A DNA stretch of 64,000 nt, taken from positions 2,108,001 through 2,172,000 of the forward strand of contig NC_073696.1 of assembly GCF_029784165.1 (NCBI RefSeq). The letters are read 5' to 3'. A program made the translations under genes and the position numbers. Shown here one piece after another: positions 1 to 10,440 of the stretch; position 1 is the stretch's first letter, and the number at the start of each line of letters is the position of its first letter. The DNA is from Wyeomyia smithii (lineage: Eukaryota; Arthropoda; Insecta; Diptera; Culicidae). The notes beneath the pieces were generated by a model. That model saw only the letters and a list, made by a program, of their open reading frames with translations. It did not search any database and was not told where the DNA came from.

Positions 1-194
1 CTTATTGCTGGTGAAGAAAGATATAAATTTGTCGTAGCTGAATTTTGTATCTTTTCGAATCGAGGTGCCAAACGGGTTTAAAGACGTCACTTTGACAGCT
101 TCTACATGGTCTACCTGATTATTGGCTCGCAAATTTGACTTCGCGAACTAGTAGATTTCGTCAGTAACTGTACAGTTCAACAAATCAAAAATTT

Positions 195-662
195 TTGGAA
201 CTTTGTTTGTTTGTTGTTGTGTTCAAAAGCTTCGACGAACGACAGGCGATGCGATTCATACCGATCTTTCCGTCGGTAAAGTTAATCATCGCAAAGCAGG
301 TACGCTATGACTTCAGCGGCAGTCTATTGACCTGGATGGAATCCTACCTAACGGGCCAAACAATCAATGTTAAGATTGGAGACGAGCAACATCTGGGAGT
401 CACTCAAGGCAGTCACCTGGGACCACTGGACTTTTTGCTGTATTTCAACGACGTTAATAGCCCGTTACAAGGCCCACGCCTTTCGTTTTTAGACGGCTTG
501 AAATTATTTTCCAAAATTCTAAACACCTCAGATGTATCCTGTCTTCAGCAGAAGGACCACATGGAATCACGTTTAGGAACCAGTTCGCAAAGACCGCAAC
601 TAAGTCTTGTTTTGAGGTTCTCCGATCAGAATGAAACTTTCAGGGTTTGTTTATCTATATAA
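195..662 (+). pseudogene. Decayed non-LTR retrotransposon reverse transcriptase fragment
   Basis: The open frame holds the middle of a LINE reverse transcriptase. The segment around 'WMESYLTGQTINVKIG' followed by 'GVTQGSHLGPLDFLLYFNDV' matches the thumb-proximal block and motif B (SGVPQGSxLGPLLFxLFxND) of CR1/Jockey-type RTs. The catalytic YADD motif that should follow is degraded to FLDG, so the copy is dead. There is no genuine ATG; the frame opens at a TTG. It lacks the fingers, endonuclease and C-terminal region and runs directly into the unrelated inverted-repeat arm that begins near 575. The family assignment is from motif recognition; the exact clade is uncertain. Confidence 0.7.
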
Positions 663-1425
663 TAGAACAATGTTTTGCGTTATCTCAGATTTTTTGATAA
701 GGGATAAGTGGGGTAAAAGGTCACCAAAAATTGATGTCCAAAAACTGCTAAAAACGTAAATTTGCTATAACTTTGAGTAAACTGAACTAATTTTCATGAA
801 AATTGGCATGTTCATTCTACTCTATAAAGAGAAAAAAATGAGGGTTATTGGAAGGTGCTGTCGAGAATACATAATGAGAAATTCGCTTTTTTCTAAAAAA
901 GAAGTAATTTTCACAGTTGTTTTTCTCTTACCTCTAGGATTAAAATCTCAATGATACGTTTTGTAGTGCAACTCAAGAGCTTTCATTTGATATACACTGA
1001 ATTCTGTTTTTACGCGACTTTAAATATTTACTCGAATATGTATATGTAACATGGGAAATATTGTTTATGGGCCAAGATGTAACAAACACAAACATACACA
1101 CACACATACACACGTATACACACGCACTTACCACATAGCGAAAGATTTTGTAGCGACGCGATCTTTTTTTACACGATTTGCTCCAAATTACGCGATTTTT
1201 TTCTACGCGATTCTTTTTTTGCACGCATACATCAATCGCGTAAAAAGAGAATCCAGTGTATTCAGAAAATGCGCCGTTATGCAGATGCGCGAGGAAATCC
1301 AATTTTTCTATAACATGTTTTTGACCATCAAAAGCGAAACTTTTGTGTCGATGTTCTTCCATTGGGCTGTAATTTTCTGGTTATGTTTATTTTTGCAATA
1401 ATGCAATAGTTTGCAGAATTTGTAG
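575..1425. repeat. Left arm of a large inverted repeat of unknown family
   Basis: Read in reverse complement, this arm reappears at 6665-6192 and continues at 2787-2663. Shared landmarks are the block 'TAGAACAATGTTTTGC', the block around 'AGTGCAACTCAAGAGC' and the block 'CCATTGGGCTGTAATTTT'. Identity is roughly 80-90 percent by eye. The arm is interrupted at 995-1258 by a MITE absent from the other arm. No coding capacity is recognised. It is either an old foldback element or two copies of one dispersed repeat in opposite orientation. Confidence 0.75.
995..1258. mobile_element. MITE with ~23-bp inverted repeats and TA target duplication
   Basis: The 264-bp element starts CACTGAATTCTG and ends, in reverse complement, CACTGGATTCTC; both ends continue into a TTTTTACGCGA block, giving about 23 bp of terminal inverted repeat. 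It is flanked by TA at 993-994 and 1259-1260. The related inverted-repeat copy near 6250 has the uninterrupted site with a single TA, so the insertion is documented by an empty site inside the same window. The inside carries several short ACGCGATT-like repeats and an ACACAC tract, with no transposase. The TA duplication fits mobilisation by a Tc1/mariner-superfamily transposase. Confidence 0.85.
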
Positions 1426-1596
1426 ATTCCGGAGAAGGAGTTTGTGGGGCAGACACTGTCGCCAACATCTTATGTTTGAAAACTGCTGGAATCGTAAAAC
1501 AGTTGCTCTCACCTTATTCTCGAAGTTACACAATGTCTTTTGGATAATATAATTACCAAGAAGGCGAATGTTGTTTGAAACCAAACAAACTCTGTA

Positions 1597-1995
1597 TTCG
1601 TTTATTTATTTTATTTTGTCAATCATATGTAGATTTGTTTCAGTATTTGTTATTTATTCATAAACATAAAACAAATAAATTTGGTGTCCTCAGCCTCAAG
1701 AACTTGAAACAGTGTTTCAGTTCATACCGGGACATCGTAAAGTCAATGGCTTCACAGTGTTGATCATAAGAATTCATCATACTATTTATAGGTCCATTTT
1801 TTGCATATTCCGTACGATGATGGTTCAGAGCAAATAAGCTACGGTGTCGAAGTTGACGAATGGGTGCCTAAAAGTTCAATTTAGAAAGTAGTACTGCGGA
1901 GTCAACGTTCTGCGAAACGATATCGTTTACAAATGAAGCCATCACGTACTCTCGCCTTTCTTTAAATGTTTGAATGTCAATCAACATGCAGCGAG
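1597..1995 (-). mobile_element. 3' end fragment of a CR1-like LINE, same family as 56925-60100
   Basis: On the minus strand this is the last part of a LINE ORF2 and its 3' UTR. It aligns by eye with 56930-57380: shared blocks include the one reading 'CATCGT...GTAAAGTCAATGGCTTCACAGTGTTG' against 'AGAAAAGTCAATTGTTTCACAGTGTTG', and another near 'GAAACGATATCGTTTACAAATGA'. The 3' terminus has the same AAATAAAT-type tail, seen on the plus strand as TTTATTTATTTTATTTTG. Only the extreme 3' ~400 bp is present, as expected for a heavily 5'-truncated insertion. Confidence 0.65.
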
Positions 1996-2662
1996 CTTAA
2001 TATCGAGCTTAATAGCGAGCTTATCGGGCTTAATAGTAATTACAATCAATGCATTTCCCAAGAATGCCCTATTTTTCCTGTTGCTCTGGTATCAGGAAAA
2101 ACGTTAGAAAAATCAATGTTTGAGAATTGATTGATTTACTATTCACGATAATCTTGTTCGTTCATCAATACTTTATCTTTGCTAACTTGTATTAACTCAA
2201 GCTTATTTTGCTTATACAACGTATAAAATCGGGCAAATAATTATATTTGTTCTACACTATATTTTCGGTTTGAATTGCTTTATTCCTGTAGAAGAGTCTG
2301 CTTAGTATGAGCATCCTACGGTGAATTTTTTTCCTGTTTTCACTAGCATAATTCGAAAAAAAAATATGGATGAAGAAATATAGAGTTTATTCGGTTTTAA
2401 ACTCCATTCGACTCCTCTCTGTCTTAGATAACATTCGACTCGACACTTTTTTTGAGGACACATTAAAAAAAGGGCAAACAAAAAGTATCGCGTAACTTTG
2501 TTGATATTCAATCATTTTTTTTGTTGGCTCCAAAAATAACCTTTCGTTCCATCGTGTAACTTCGTGAGTATGCCGAGCGCAACAATTTTACGACTTGAGC
2601 ATTTTCTGAATACCAGATTTTGGAGAGCCTGTTTACCCAATTAACCCCTTTTCCCAAAACCA
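1996..2662. other. Unassigned AT-rich sequence
   Basis: No convincing coding region, RNA gene or repeat boundary was recognised. A short 'GAGCTTAATAGCGAGCTTA' direct repeat occurs near 1990-2030. The small open frames have no recognisable protein content. Confidence 0.5.
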
Positions 2663-2787
2663 CAAGTTCTGCAAACTATTGCATTGTTGTATAAGCAAAC
2701 TTAACCAGAAAATTACAGCCCAATGGAAGAGCATCGACACAAAACGTAGTTGCGCTTCTCGCACAATGGGTATGAAATGATGTAGTG
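2663..2787. repeat. Distal part of the right inverted-repeat arm
   Basis: In reverse complement this matches 1300-1425 of the left arm, including the block 'CCATTGGGCTGTAATTTT' and 'CAATGCAATAGTTTGCAG'. The rest of the arm resumes at 6192 on the other side of the inserted LINE. Confidence 0.75.
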
Positions 2788-3094
2788 ATGTTATAAATTT
2801 TCTGGCAACTCTGTTTGTGTTATTGTATATTCAGTTTTACTACCTGTGTTTAAATTCCGTTAATTCATCGTGAAGCCGTACTCTCGAGTTACTTCTGTGC
2901 TTCGAAACCAATGTTGGGCTAACAGTGAACACTGGAAGAGTGAAGTACAGTTATTTTTTGTGCTAATTTGCCCAATTCAATACTCTCAAGTGGATCGGAT
3001 TGTGTGCTGGCATTGCCATTGTTATTGTTTGGAATCGTGTAGCAGAGCAAGCAGCAAGTGTTCTTCCTTGCCTATCCAAAGGCGTTTATCAAGC

Positions 3095-4027
3095 ATGGAA
3101 AAGAAATTATGCGGCGAGTGCAAACTCGAAGTTAATGATCTCGAACCGGTCCGCTGTGGTTTTTGTGATGCTCGCTACCACATTAGCTGACAGTGCTGTG
3201 GATTCAATAGCAGAGTTTGCAAAGACCTTTTTTCGCAAGGTAAAATCATGTTTATTTGCCCGCACTGTAGAGATAAATTGAACGTCCAATCGATCGGTGC
3301 TTATGTGGCTGACATGATAAATAAACAACCTCCCCCGAATTCACAACAGCTTATTGATTTACCGGCTCAAGTGCAAAAACTTGCCGAGGTAGTTGAGGGT
3401 TTGAGTAAGAAAATTGACAACATGCCTCATAAACCACTGAATATTGATGGTTCTGCTAGCACCCCTATAAATTTATCAGCGACACCAGTCTGGCCAGCAC
3501 GAAATCCTAAGCGCCGTCGTGCTGATCGTTTGCCAGTGGAAATTGCATCTGACCGCGGCACTAACACCATCGACATCAGCGATCTCTCTGTGCCGTCTAT
3601 TACTTCTGCAGCAGCACAGAAATGTTTTTGGCTTTATTTATCTGGTTTAAACCCAAAAATAAGCGACAGCGATTTGCAAAAAATTGTATCACGTTGCTTG
3701 AATGGAATTGAGCCCATTGCAGTAATTCGACTAGTACAGCGAGGTGCTGATACAAGCAATTTTTCGTACGTATCGTATAAAATCGGATTGGACCCGGATG
3801 TGAAATCTATTGCTTTGGAAAATCTATTGCGTTCTTTCATTGACGGTGGGAGCTTACGGGCTCCCACCAGAGGCGAGTATTCCGTAAATTCTTTTGCGCC
3901 CCCTGTGCTGTATGGCTCGTCTTTTCAGAACACCGTTTGTGATGTGACCAACGTTAGTTTGTACTACCAGAACGTGCGTGGATTGAGAACGAAGATTGAC
4001 GATATCTTTTTGGCGACCAATGACTGA
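3095..4027 (+). pseudogene. LINE ORF1 with PHD-type zinc finger, fused to the start of the endonuclease
   Basis: The ATG at 3095 opens a protein beginning MEKKLCGEC. Cys/His spacing C-x2-C, C-x2-C, H, then C-x2-C, C-P-H-C around residues 6-58 fits a PHD/RING-like finger, expected to bind nucleic acid or chromatin in the ORF1 product. An in-frame TGA at 3188-3190 replaces what should be a zinc-ligand cysteine codon; the frame is otherwise open to 4027. A coiled-coil-like stretch follows (VQKLAEVVEGLSKKIDNM), then an RRM-like block (FWLYLSGLNPKISDSDLQK). The C terminus reads YYQNVRGLRTKIDD, which is the beginning of a LINE apurinic-type endonuclease, so ORF1 runs into ORF2 with most of the endonuclease missing. 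Confidence 0.7.
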
Positions 4028-6088
4028 AACTTTTTTTTTATTATTTATATCGGACTCGATGGCAGCAAATTTTTGCGCACTTGTTGGATCATGGCTTGCA
4101 GATAATTTGCCATTTGTTAGACGACCTTCTTCCCCTGCTTGGAGTAATCACAGTTTGAGAGTTTTGAAACGTAAACGGAACGCATGTTTGCGCAAACTCC
4201 GTCGTTTACGGTCAGATGAATTGAAGTATGATTCTAAACGTTCAAGCGAGTAGTATCGACGGCTGAATTCAAGTCTCTACAAGTCATACGTGTTGGGAGT
4301 TCAAACAGACCTGCGTAGAAACCCGAAAAAATTTTGGAATTTCGTTAATTCAAAACGGAAATGCTTCTCGACCCAACGGACGTGTATTTGGAAGAAATGG
4401 TATCCTGCTCGGATTCTGATTCTTGCGAACTTTTTGCGAAATTTTTCTCTTCTGTATTCGCCTCCGATTGTGCCTCGAATGACGATGCTGCTCGCGCCGC
4501 TGCGAATGTTCCTGCAGATATTGTTGATCTTGACATCTTCGAAGTTACACATGATATGGTTACTGCCGCCGCTAAGAAACTCAAATGTTCGTACACTGTT
4601 GGTCCCGATGGAATACCTGCCGTGCTTTTGTGCCGATGCATTGATATTCTAGCCGCTCCACTTTGCACCATATTCAACAACTCTTTGGTACAAGGGAAGT
4701 TCCCCGAGATCTGGAAGCACTCCTATATGTTCCCGGTCTTCAAAAGTGGTGATCGTCGTAATGTCAAAAATTACCGTGGAATAACCAATTTGTCTGCCGC
4801 GTCTAAACTTTTCGAGATCGTTGTAAGCTCTGTTATATTGAGTAGCGCACGCAACTACATTTCTTCGGACCAGCATGGTTTTCTCCCCGGACGATCTGTG
4901 ACAACAAATCTCATGTATTTCACGTCGCATTGCATTTCAAAACTCGAACGTAAAGTACAAGTCGAAGTCATTTACACGGACCTCAAGGCTGCTTTTGACC
5001 GAATCGACCATAAAACATTGTTAAACAAAATCTCCCGTCTTGGTGCCTCATCTCGGTTCGTTAAGTGGCTTGAATCGTTCCTGCGTGATAGAATTTTACA
5101 AGTCAAGCTGGGATCCGGTGTATCGTCTGCGTTCACAAATAAGTCTGGTGTACCACAAGGTAGTAACCTTGGGCCGCTTCTCTTCATTATTTTCTTCAAC
5201 GATGTCGCTGATACTCTTGGGATCGGTTGCAGATTAGTTTACGCCGATGATTTGAAAATATACTTGACGATTCGCAACACCGAGGATTGTTATCGTTTGC
5301 AATCACTTTTAAATACATTTGTGACGTGGTGTAAACTAAACTCTCTGATTATAAGTACTGCAAAATGTGAAGTGATAACATTTCATCGCACTCAAACACC
5401 AATCATTTTCAACTATACTGTCGATGGAGAAGTGCTGCGTAGAGTAGATTGCGTAACTGATCTTGGAGTTATTCTTGACCGAAAGCTTACTTTTGATCAA
5501 CATCGCGCTGCAGTTATTTCGAGAGCAAGTAGGCAATTGGGATTCATCGCTAAAGTTGCACGCGACTTCAAGGACCCTCACTGTATGAAAGCACTGTATT
5601 GTTCGCTAGTGCGCCCCTTACTTGAAAACGTTTGTGTAGTCTGGACTCCGCACCAACTTTCATGGAACCTGCGCCTTGAGCGTGTACAAAGACGATTCAT
5701 TCGACTGGCCCTGAGAGATTTACCTTGGCGTGATCCTACCAACCTACCACCCTATCCGGACCGTTGCCGCCTACTTGGACTTGACACTCTTGACCGCCGC
5801 CGTAAGTTACAGCAGGCTGTATTTATCGCCAAGATTTTGAATTCTGAACTGGATTCCCCGAAGCTGCTGTCCATGATGAATTTTCGTGCATCACAACGCA
5901 TGCTAAGGCCCTCTTCTATGCTTGCAAACCAATACCATCGTACAAACTTTGGTTTTTATGAACCTGCTGCGTTTATTGTTAGAACTTTCACGAGTGTAGA
6001 GCATTTATTTGAGTATGGTGAGCCTAGTCATATTTTTAAACATAGAATTGTAGACATTAATTGTAGAAACTTTAAACGGCTCTTTTAA
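3996..6088 (+). pseudogene. LINE ORF2: endonuclease remnant and reverse transcriptase
   Basis: The first part (to ~4350) is the linker between endonuclease and RT, with 'WSNHSLRVLKRKRNACL' and 'NPKKFWNFVNSKRK', interrupted by a TAG near 4251 and a frameshift near 4360. From 4361 the RT frame is open for 575 codons. It shows a KCSYTVGPDGIPA block, NYRGITNLS, DLKAAFDRIDH (motif A region), SGVPQGSNLGPLLFIIFFND (motif B), YADDLKIY (catalytic motif C), and a C-terminal PHCMKALYCSLVRPLLE block typical of CR1/Jockey-type LINEs. The RT core residues look intact. Without an endonuclease domain the copy could at most act in trans. The 3' UTR is short and ends in an AAAT repeat. Confidence 0.8.
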
Positions 6089-6115
6089 CATTCATTAAGA
6101 CTTTACGTCAGATGA

Positions 6116-6117
6116 TA

Positions 6118-6184
<67 letters not shown>

Positions 6185-6188
6185 ATGA
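6116..6188. repeat. (AAAT)n tail of the LINE
   Basis: About 17 units of ATAA/AAAT directly after the RT frame and short 3' UTR. It marks the 3' end of the element. The minus-strand LINE near 56925 has the same kind of tail. Confidence 0.9.
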
Positions 6189-6191
6189 ATA

Positions 6192-6665
6192 ATGTTATAG
6201 AAATATTAGATTTCCTCACGCATCTTTATAACGGCACATTTTTCGAATATATCAAATGAAAGCTCTTGAGTTGCACTACAAAACGTATTATAAGGTTTCA
6301 ATCCTAGATCTGTTGGTAAGAGAAAAACAGCTGTGGAATTCACCTCTGTTTTTTAGAAAAATGCAAATTTCTCATCATGTATTCTCGACAGCAACTTCTA
6401 ATAACCCTTATTTTGTTCTCTTTATAGAGTAGAGTAAATAAGCTAACTTTCATGAAAATCGGTTCAGTTTACTTAAAGTTATAGCAATTTTACGTGTTTA
6501 GCAGTTTTGCGACATCAATTTTTGGTGGCTCTTATCAAAAAATCTGAAATTATGCAAAACATTGTTCTATTTTATAAATAAACAAACTCTAAAAGTTTCA
6601 GCCCGATCTGAGAACCTCAATACAATTTCCCTTGTAAAGGTGGTTGTGGTTCTCGCGAACTGGGT
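6192..6665. repeat. Proximal part of the right inverted-repeat arm
   Basis: Reverse complement of 575-994 plus 1259-1315. It has the intact TA site (near 6255) where the left arm carries the MITE. It begins with the LINE's target duplication. Confidence 0.8.
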
Positions 6666-7269
6666 CTTTAGTTTGATTCATATTTTACATAAGAATTTAA
6701 TGCTAGCCCTAAAGGGTATTCCGCGAGAGACAGCATTTCCCCACTACCTATCTCTGTCATCCTAGTGGCCTTACTAGGCCCATCTCTACTTTAGTACACA
6801 CATACCTTACTCTAAACTCTGAGCGGTGGTCTTTGCCCTCTGCCGCTCCGCTTGGTTTATAAACAAACCGGTAACTCATCCTCGCTCACGCGGCGACAAG
6901 TTGCAAGGCGCATCGCGTACCGTTGTTTATTCTGATTGCGCTTACGGGTGACAAACAATTTTCGTCACCCAAGCCAAGCGAAAGACTACAAATGTAAACA
7001 ACTTCTGACCTACTTGCATGTCCAGCTGAATGCTGTTCTTCTCGCACAGTAAGAATGCGATGTAAATTCTGTCGAGTTCTAAAATGTGTCAGCTAAAGTG
7101 ATGGAGCCATGTAGTAGGTAACGAAAAAAAGAGCGCAGGGGTGCGTCACAGGTGTAGTAGTAGTCTAGTCACCATTTGGACAATATACGTCTTTTGGTAG
7201 GAAGCAAATAAACTAATGCTAAGCAATACACTTTTCCTTCCCTTTTTTCATAGATATACTGATATAAAA
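6666..7269. other. Unassigned sequence
   Basis: No coding region or known element was recognised. The 6780-7000 part is somewhat more GC-rich than its surroundings but shows no motif that can be named. Confidence 0.4.
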
Positions 7270-7475
7270 CCCTCCCAGATGGTTTCGAGGTACGATGCTG
7301 GCCTAACAAGTCAGTCTTTGTAGGTCCGAGTCTCGACACGGGAGAGACTGTTATTATCAGTAGGATCGTAGCGCCAGCTCCGCAGTTGTCCTGTACACAT
7401 AACAGTTGGCTGCGAAGTCTGTGTATAATAATCAGAAGGTCGTGTTCCGAAACGGAATGTGTAGTTTTGAGTTTA
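7270..7475 (+). mobile_element. tRNA-derived SINE
   Basis: The first ~78 bp fold as a decayed tRNA: CCCTCCC pairs partly with GGGAGAG, the anticodon arm corresponds to CTGGC-CTAACAA-GCCAG in the better copy at 60181, and the B-box is near GGTCCGAGTCT. It is followed by a non-tRNA body with 'GGATCGTAGCGCCAGC' and 'GGCTGCGAAGTCTGTG'. The same head occurs at 52972 and 60181. The degenerate arms and attached body exclude a functional tRNA gene. The anticodon loop resembles a valine (AAC) tRNA, but the parent tRNA is uncertain. Confidence 0.75.
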
Positions 7476-7622
7476 ACTTTTGTTAGCTGCAATTGTTGAG
7501 GCATACAAAACACACGTTTTTGCCAACCACGCAAGCCCACGCATTTTGTTTCATGTTTCATATTTTTATACTTCTAAACTATGCTGGGTGAACTATTCTA
7601 TTCTATCTCTTCACACGAAATA

Positions 7623-8041
7623 GGGGAACTGCTACATTATTCATCTCAGCCCATATATTAATCTCATACAAAAAGAAAACAAAATTGAAAACAGGAAAAA
7701 ACGCATATTTTCTAACTAAACCAATCTGTTAATGCATGGAATGGATTCTTCTCAGTTCATTTTAGATTTCTCATGAAGTAGAATCCTCAAAAACTCACTT
7801 GAAAACACTTAATTTGATATTATAGTCGGGCATCTGCACTCGAAAACCGCTCCCATATTTATCTCAGTACCTATATTCATCTCATCACGCCTTTTTGATC
7901 AATTTATCGTCAAATTTAACCATATTTTCAACGTAAAACTTTTATCCACTTGAGAAAATCGACGGTAAATTGGACAAATGAGAGTAATAAGTTGAATATA
8001 GGTGCACCAAACTGTTGAGATGAATTATTAAGCGATTACCC
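7623..8041. mobile_element. Putative MITE with TA target duplication
   Basis: The left end GGGGAACTGCTACATTATTC and the reverse complement of the right end GGGTAATCGCTTAATAATTC match imperfectly and are both followed by ATCTCA. TA flanks both sides (7621-7622, 8042-8043). Several internal TCATCTCA motifs repeat in both orientations. No transposase is present. Confidence 0.5.
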
Positions 8042-9125
8042 TATCTCAGAAAAAAAACCCGCGCATTGTTCTATACGGCTACAACGGGACTCGTTCAGCA
8101 GCCAATCAAAGTTTTTTCATCAATAGCGGACCATTTTTAATTCTTATCACCAAACAAAATCACTCACTACACTAGGAATACTTTAATCTTTGAAATGTTC
8201 CCCTCAAATTTCCAAAAACAAGCTTGAAGTAACAAAAATATATGAGATGAATTTCTACAATTCTTAAATTTCAACTGTTTGTATTCTCATCTGTTTTCAC
8301 TGCGTTGAAGAAAACCAAAAGTTGCCAAGTCAGTTTCTGTTAATACGAAAAAATCATACTGAAAATGTTAAATTATTCCGACATAACTGACATAAATCGA
8401 CAGCACTGCGGTGGTTACCTAGGTTACCAATTTTGCACGTAAACGACTACAGCGGATATCTAGAGGCAACAGTGAACAGTGATTAACAGTGATCAGTGAT
8501 GAATATGGGGGCGTCTATCTCTGAGCTGATATTTTCTTTCCAGAATTCAATGAATGTTGCTGATTTTGTTGAAACAAAAACAACCTTGGCATCTGCATAC
8601 ACTATCTTTTTCTATCTTTATGTGTCCAAATAATGTACGGTACCGTAAATATTGATGCTTTCCATACTTTTTAATAAAAAATTTAAAATCGTTCCGATTC
8701 TGTACATCTTTAAAGAAAAAAAACCATGAAAAAACGCCGAAAAACAAAAAACTTTTTTTTTCACCCACGCCCAAGTCTTTAGGAGACTACAAGGAACTAG
8801 TGAAACCACTTAAAGAAGCTAGTACTAATCCCCATCTTTCGAGTGAAGACTGTTGTTTTTACAGCTCTTTGCAGCTTTTAGAGAAATTGTATTTTGAAAA
8901 AGTACATTTTTTTATCTAAAATGTTCTAAACCCTATGAAAAAGTTGAAAATTTGCCCAAGGTATGTTCGGCAGAATGATGTGTTTTTCAAATATAAAAAA
9001 TATCTAGAACATAAAAGGCCTCTGAAAGCACATCAGAAAAAGTTATTTAGTATTTTTCGATTCTTAGAAACTTAAAAAATGTCTGTGTATAAAACTACCT
9101 GTATGTGATCGATTTTCAAGAGGTA
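8042..9125. other. Unassigned AT-rich intergenic sequence
   Basis: Runs of A and T and short open frames without recognisable content. A GTGATTAACAGTGATCAGTGATG duplication-like stretch lies near 8475-8500. Confidence 0.4.
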
Positions 9126-9196
9126 GAACCAAAATGTCTTCAGCAAAGTTTTTTTACATAAAATTATCTACAACTTTGCTGAAGACTTCGTTTTGA
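9126..9196. repeat. Inverted repeat built from the dispersed motif ACTTTGCTGAAGAC
   Basis: GTCTTCAGCAAAGTT is followed ~25 bp later by its exact complement AACTTTGCTGAAGAC, extended by CAAAA...TTTTG. The same motif recurs near 26385, 46255 and 46870, so it is part of a dispersed mosquito repeat rather than a local accident. Confidence 0.6.
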
Positions 9197-9949
9197 TTTG
9201 ATTTGTAAATTATAATATATTTTTTTTTATCTCGCTTCTAGGTGAATTAATCGAAAATATCTTTGCATCAAAAGATGCCTCTTAAGATCTACCAAAACTT
9301 TGTCGAATACACTTTAGCGTTTGAATGGCATTTTTATACTCAATAGGCTGACGATCAGGTTTTTCGCGTTTAAAACCAATGTGCACTAGTCATCCCAGGT
9401 CAAAGGGCAATCAGCGGGGCAGAATGAGATAGGATATTCTCTCTTGAAAAACCTTCCCTTGGCAAGAAAGGCGAGTTTATTGCGACTGTTCAAGCGGGAG
9501 TGAACTGACAGGACCATCCTACAGAACGAGAGGTATGATAGTGTGGTTATACTTATCTCTAAACGAAATAGACCTTTCTCTCTAATAAGTTGTTTATCCA
9601 AGACCGTGAAGAGGTTAGTTAACCGACAACTGAAACACTTTTGAAATTAACAAACCAAGACCGGTAAACAGATCCAGAACCTGACAGCAGAAAACCGAGA
9701 CTCCTCGTGGGTTCGTTCTTGCGGTGACACATTGCTCTTATTAATGAAAACCGTGTTCCGTAATGACATATACCGGCTCTCTTCTCGAAGACTTAAGTCG
9801 CAAGGCTGTGACTAAGTGGGCAAATCATGCGCACTCTCACATTACTGCAATAGTAACCATCGCACTGAAGCTTGAAAAATTATTGCGAATAAAACACTTA
9901 TAACCAAAATACAGTACATGTCCTAGGAGTTCTGGACTCCAGGTTTTTT
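9197..9949. other. Unassigned sequence
   Basis: No gene or element recognised. Short open frames only. Confidence 0.4.
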
Positions 9950-10440
9950 ATGGACTTATTTCTAGTCCAGCAGTGCGTCCATTCATTATACTCGACCCAA
10001 CATGCAATTATTCTACCGCCTTTCGGACATTACATTGGTCCATCAGTAAAACCGATAGTTATCATAAGTTATTCACTCAATGCGATCCAGGCACTCGACT
10101 ATAGCTCAGCTTGTCATCCCTGCAACTCAGAAATCAGCAAACCCAAAAGCGTATTCATCTTGGTACCAGGGCACTTCGGAATTATCAAAAAACGAAACTG
10201 CGGACAGATTGGCTGCAACCGGACGTAAAACAATGGCTGGATAACGAAATGCAACAAAACTAGGAGCGAAAATGCTACAGCTGTAGAGGCCTGTACCTTC
10301 GAAAAGTAGAAAACACTGCAATTGCCTGGACTGACCGAAAAAACTACAAAGAATATAACTTTTTATCTCGACTTCGGATGAGACACAAACGAGGCGAACC
10401 AGTCACAGACTGAAAACCTCGAAAATGCAGACGAAAAAAA
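9950..10440 (+). pseudogene. Relic of a LINE RNase H and C-terminal region
   Basis: The translation contains ISYSLNAIQALD, then PKSVFILVPGHFGII and later FLSRLRMRHKRGEP. These correspond to the RNase H block of I-type LINEs (xSDSxxAIxAL...; VxWVPGHxGIxGNxxAD) and to the post-RNase H segment with LxRLRxGHTR. Frames shift within the region and the catalytic acidic residue of the SDS motif is replaced (SYS). Only this distal part is recognisable; flanking RT was not found. Confidence 0.6.

Larger units (their letters stand above)
2796..6191 (+). mobile_element. CR1-like non-LTR retrotransposon inserted in the inverted repeat (defective)
   Basis: About 3.4 kb between two copies of ATGTTATA (2788-2795 and 6192-6199), which look like the target-site duplication because the flanking arm is contiguous in the opposite copy. 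It contains a short 5' UTR, ORF1 with a PHD-type zinc finger, the beginning of an endonuclease domain, an internal deletion, an RT domain and an AAAT-repeat tail. A PHD finger in ORF1 is a known feature of CR1-type elements, which together with the RT motifs supports a CR1-like assignment; clade placement is not certain. The ORF1 nonsense codon, endonuclease deletion, ORF2 stop and frameshift make the copy non-autonomous. Confidence 0.8.

Noticed and set aside
7270..7347. Functional tRNA gene
   Set aside because: Arms are imperfect, a non-tRNA body follows, and the same sequence recurs at two other sites; it is a SINE head.
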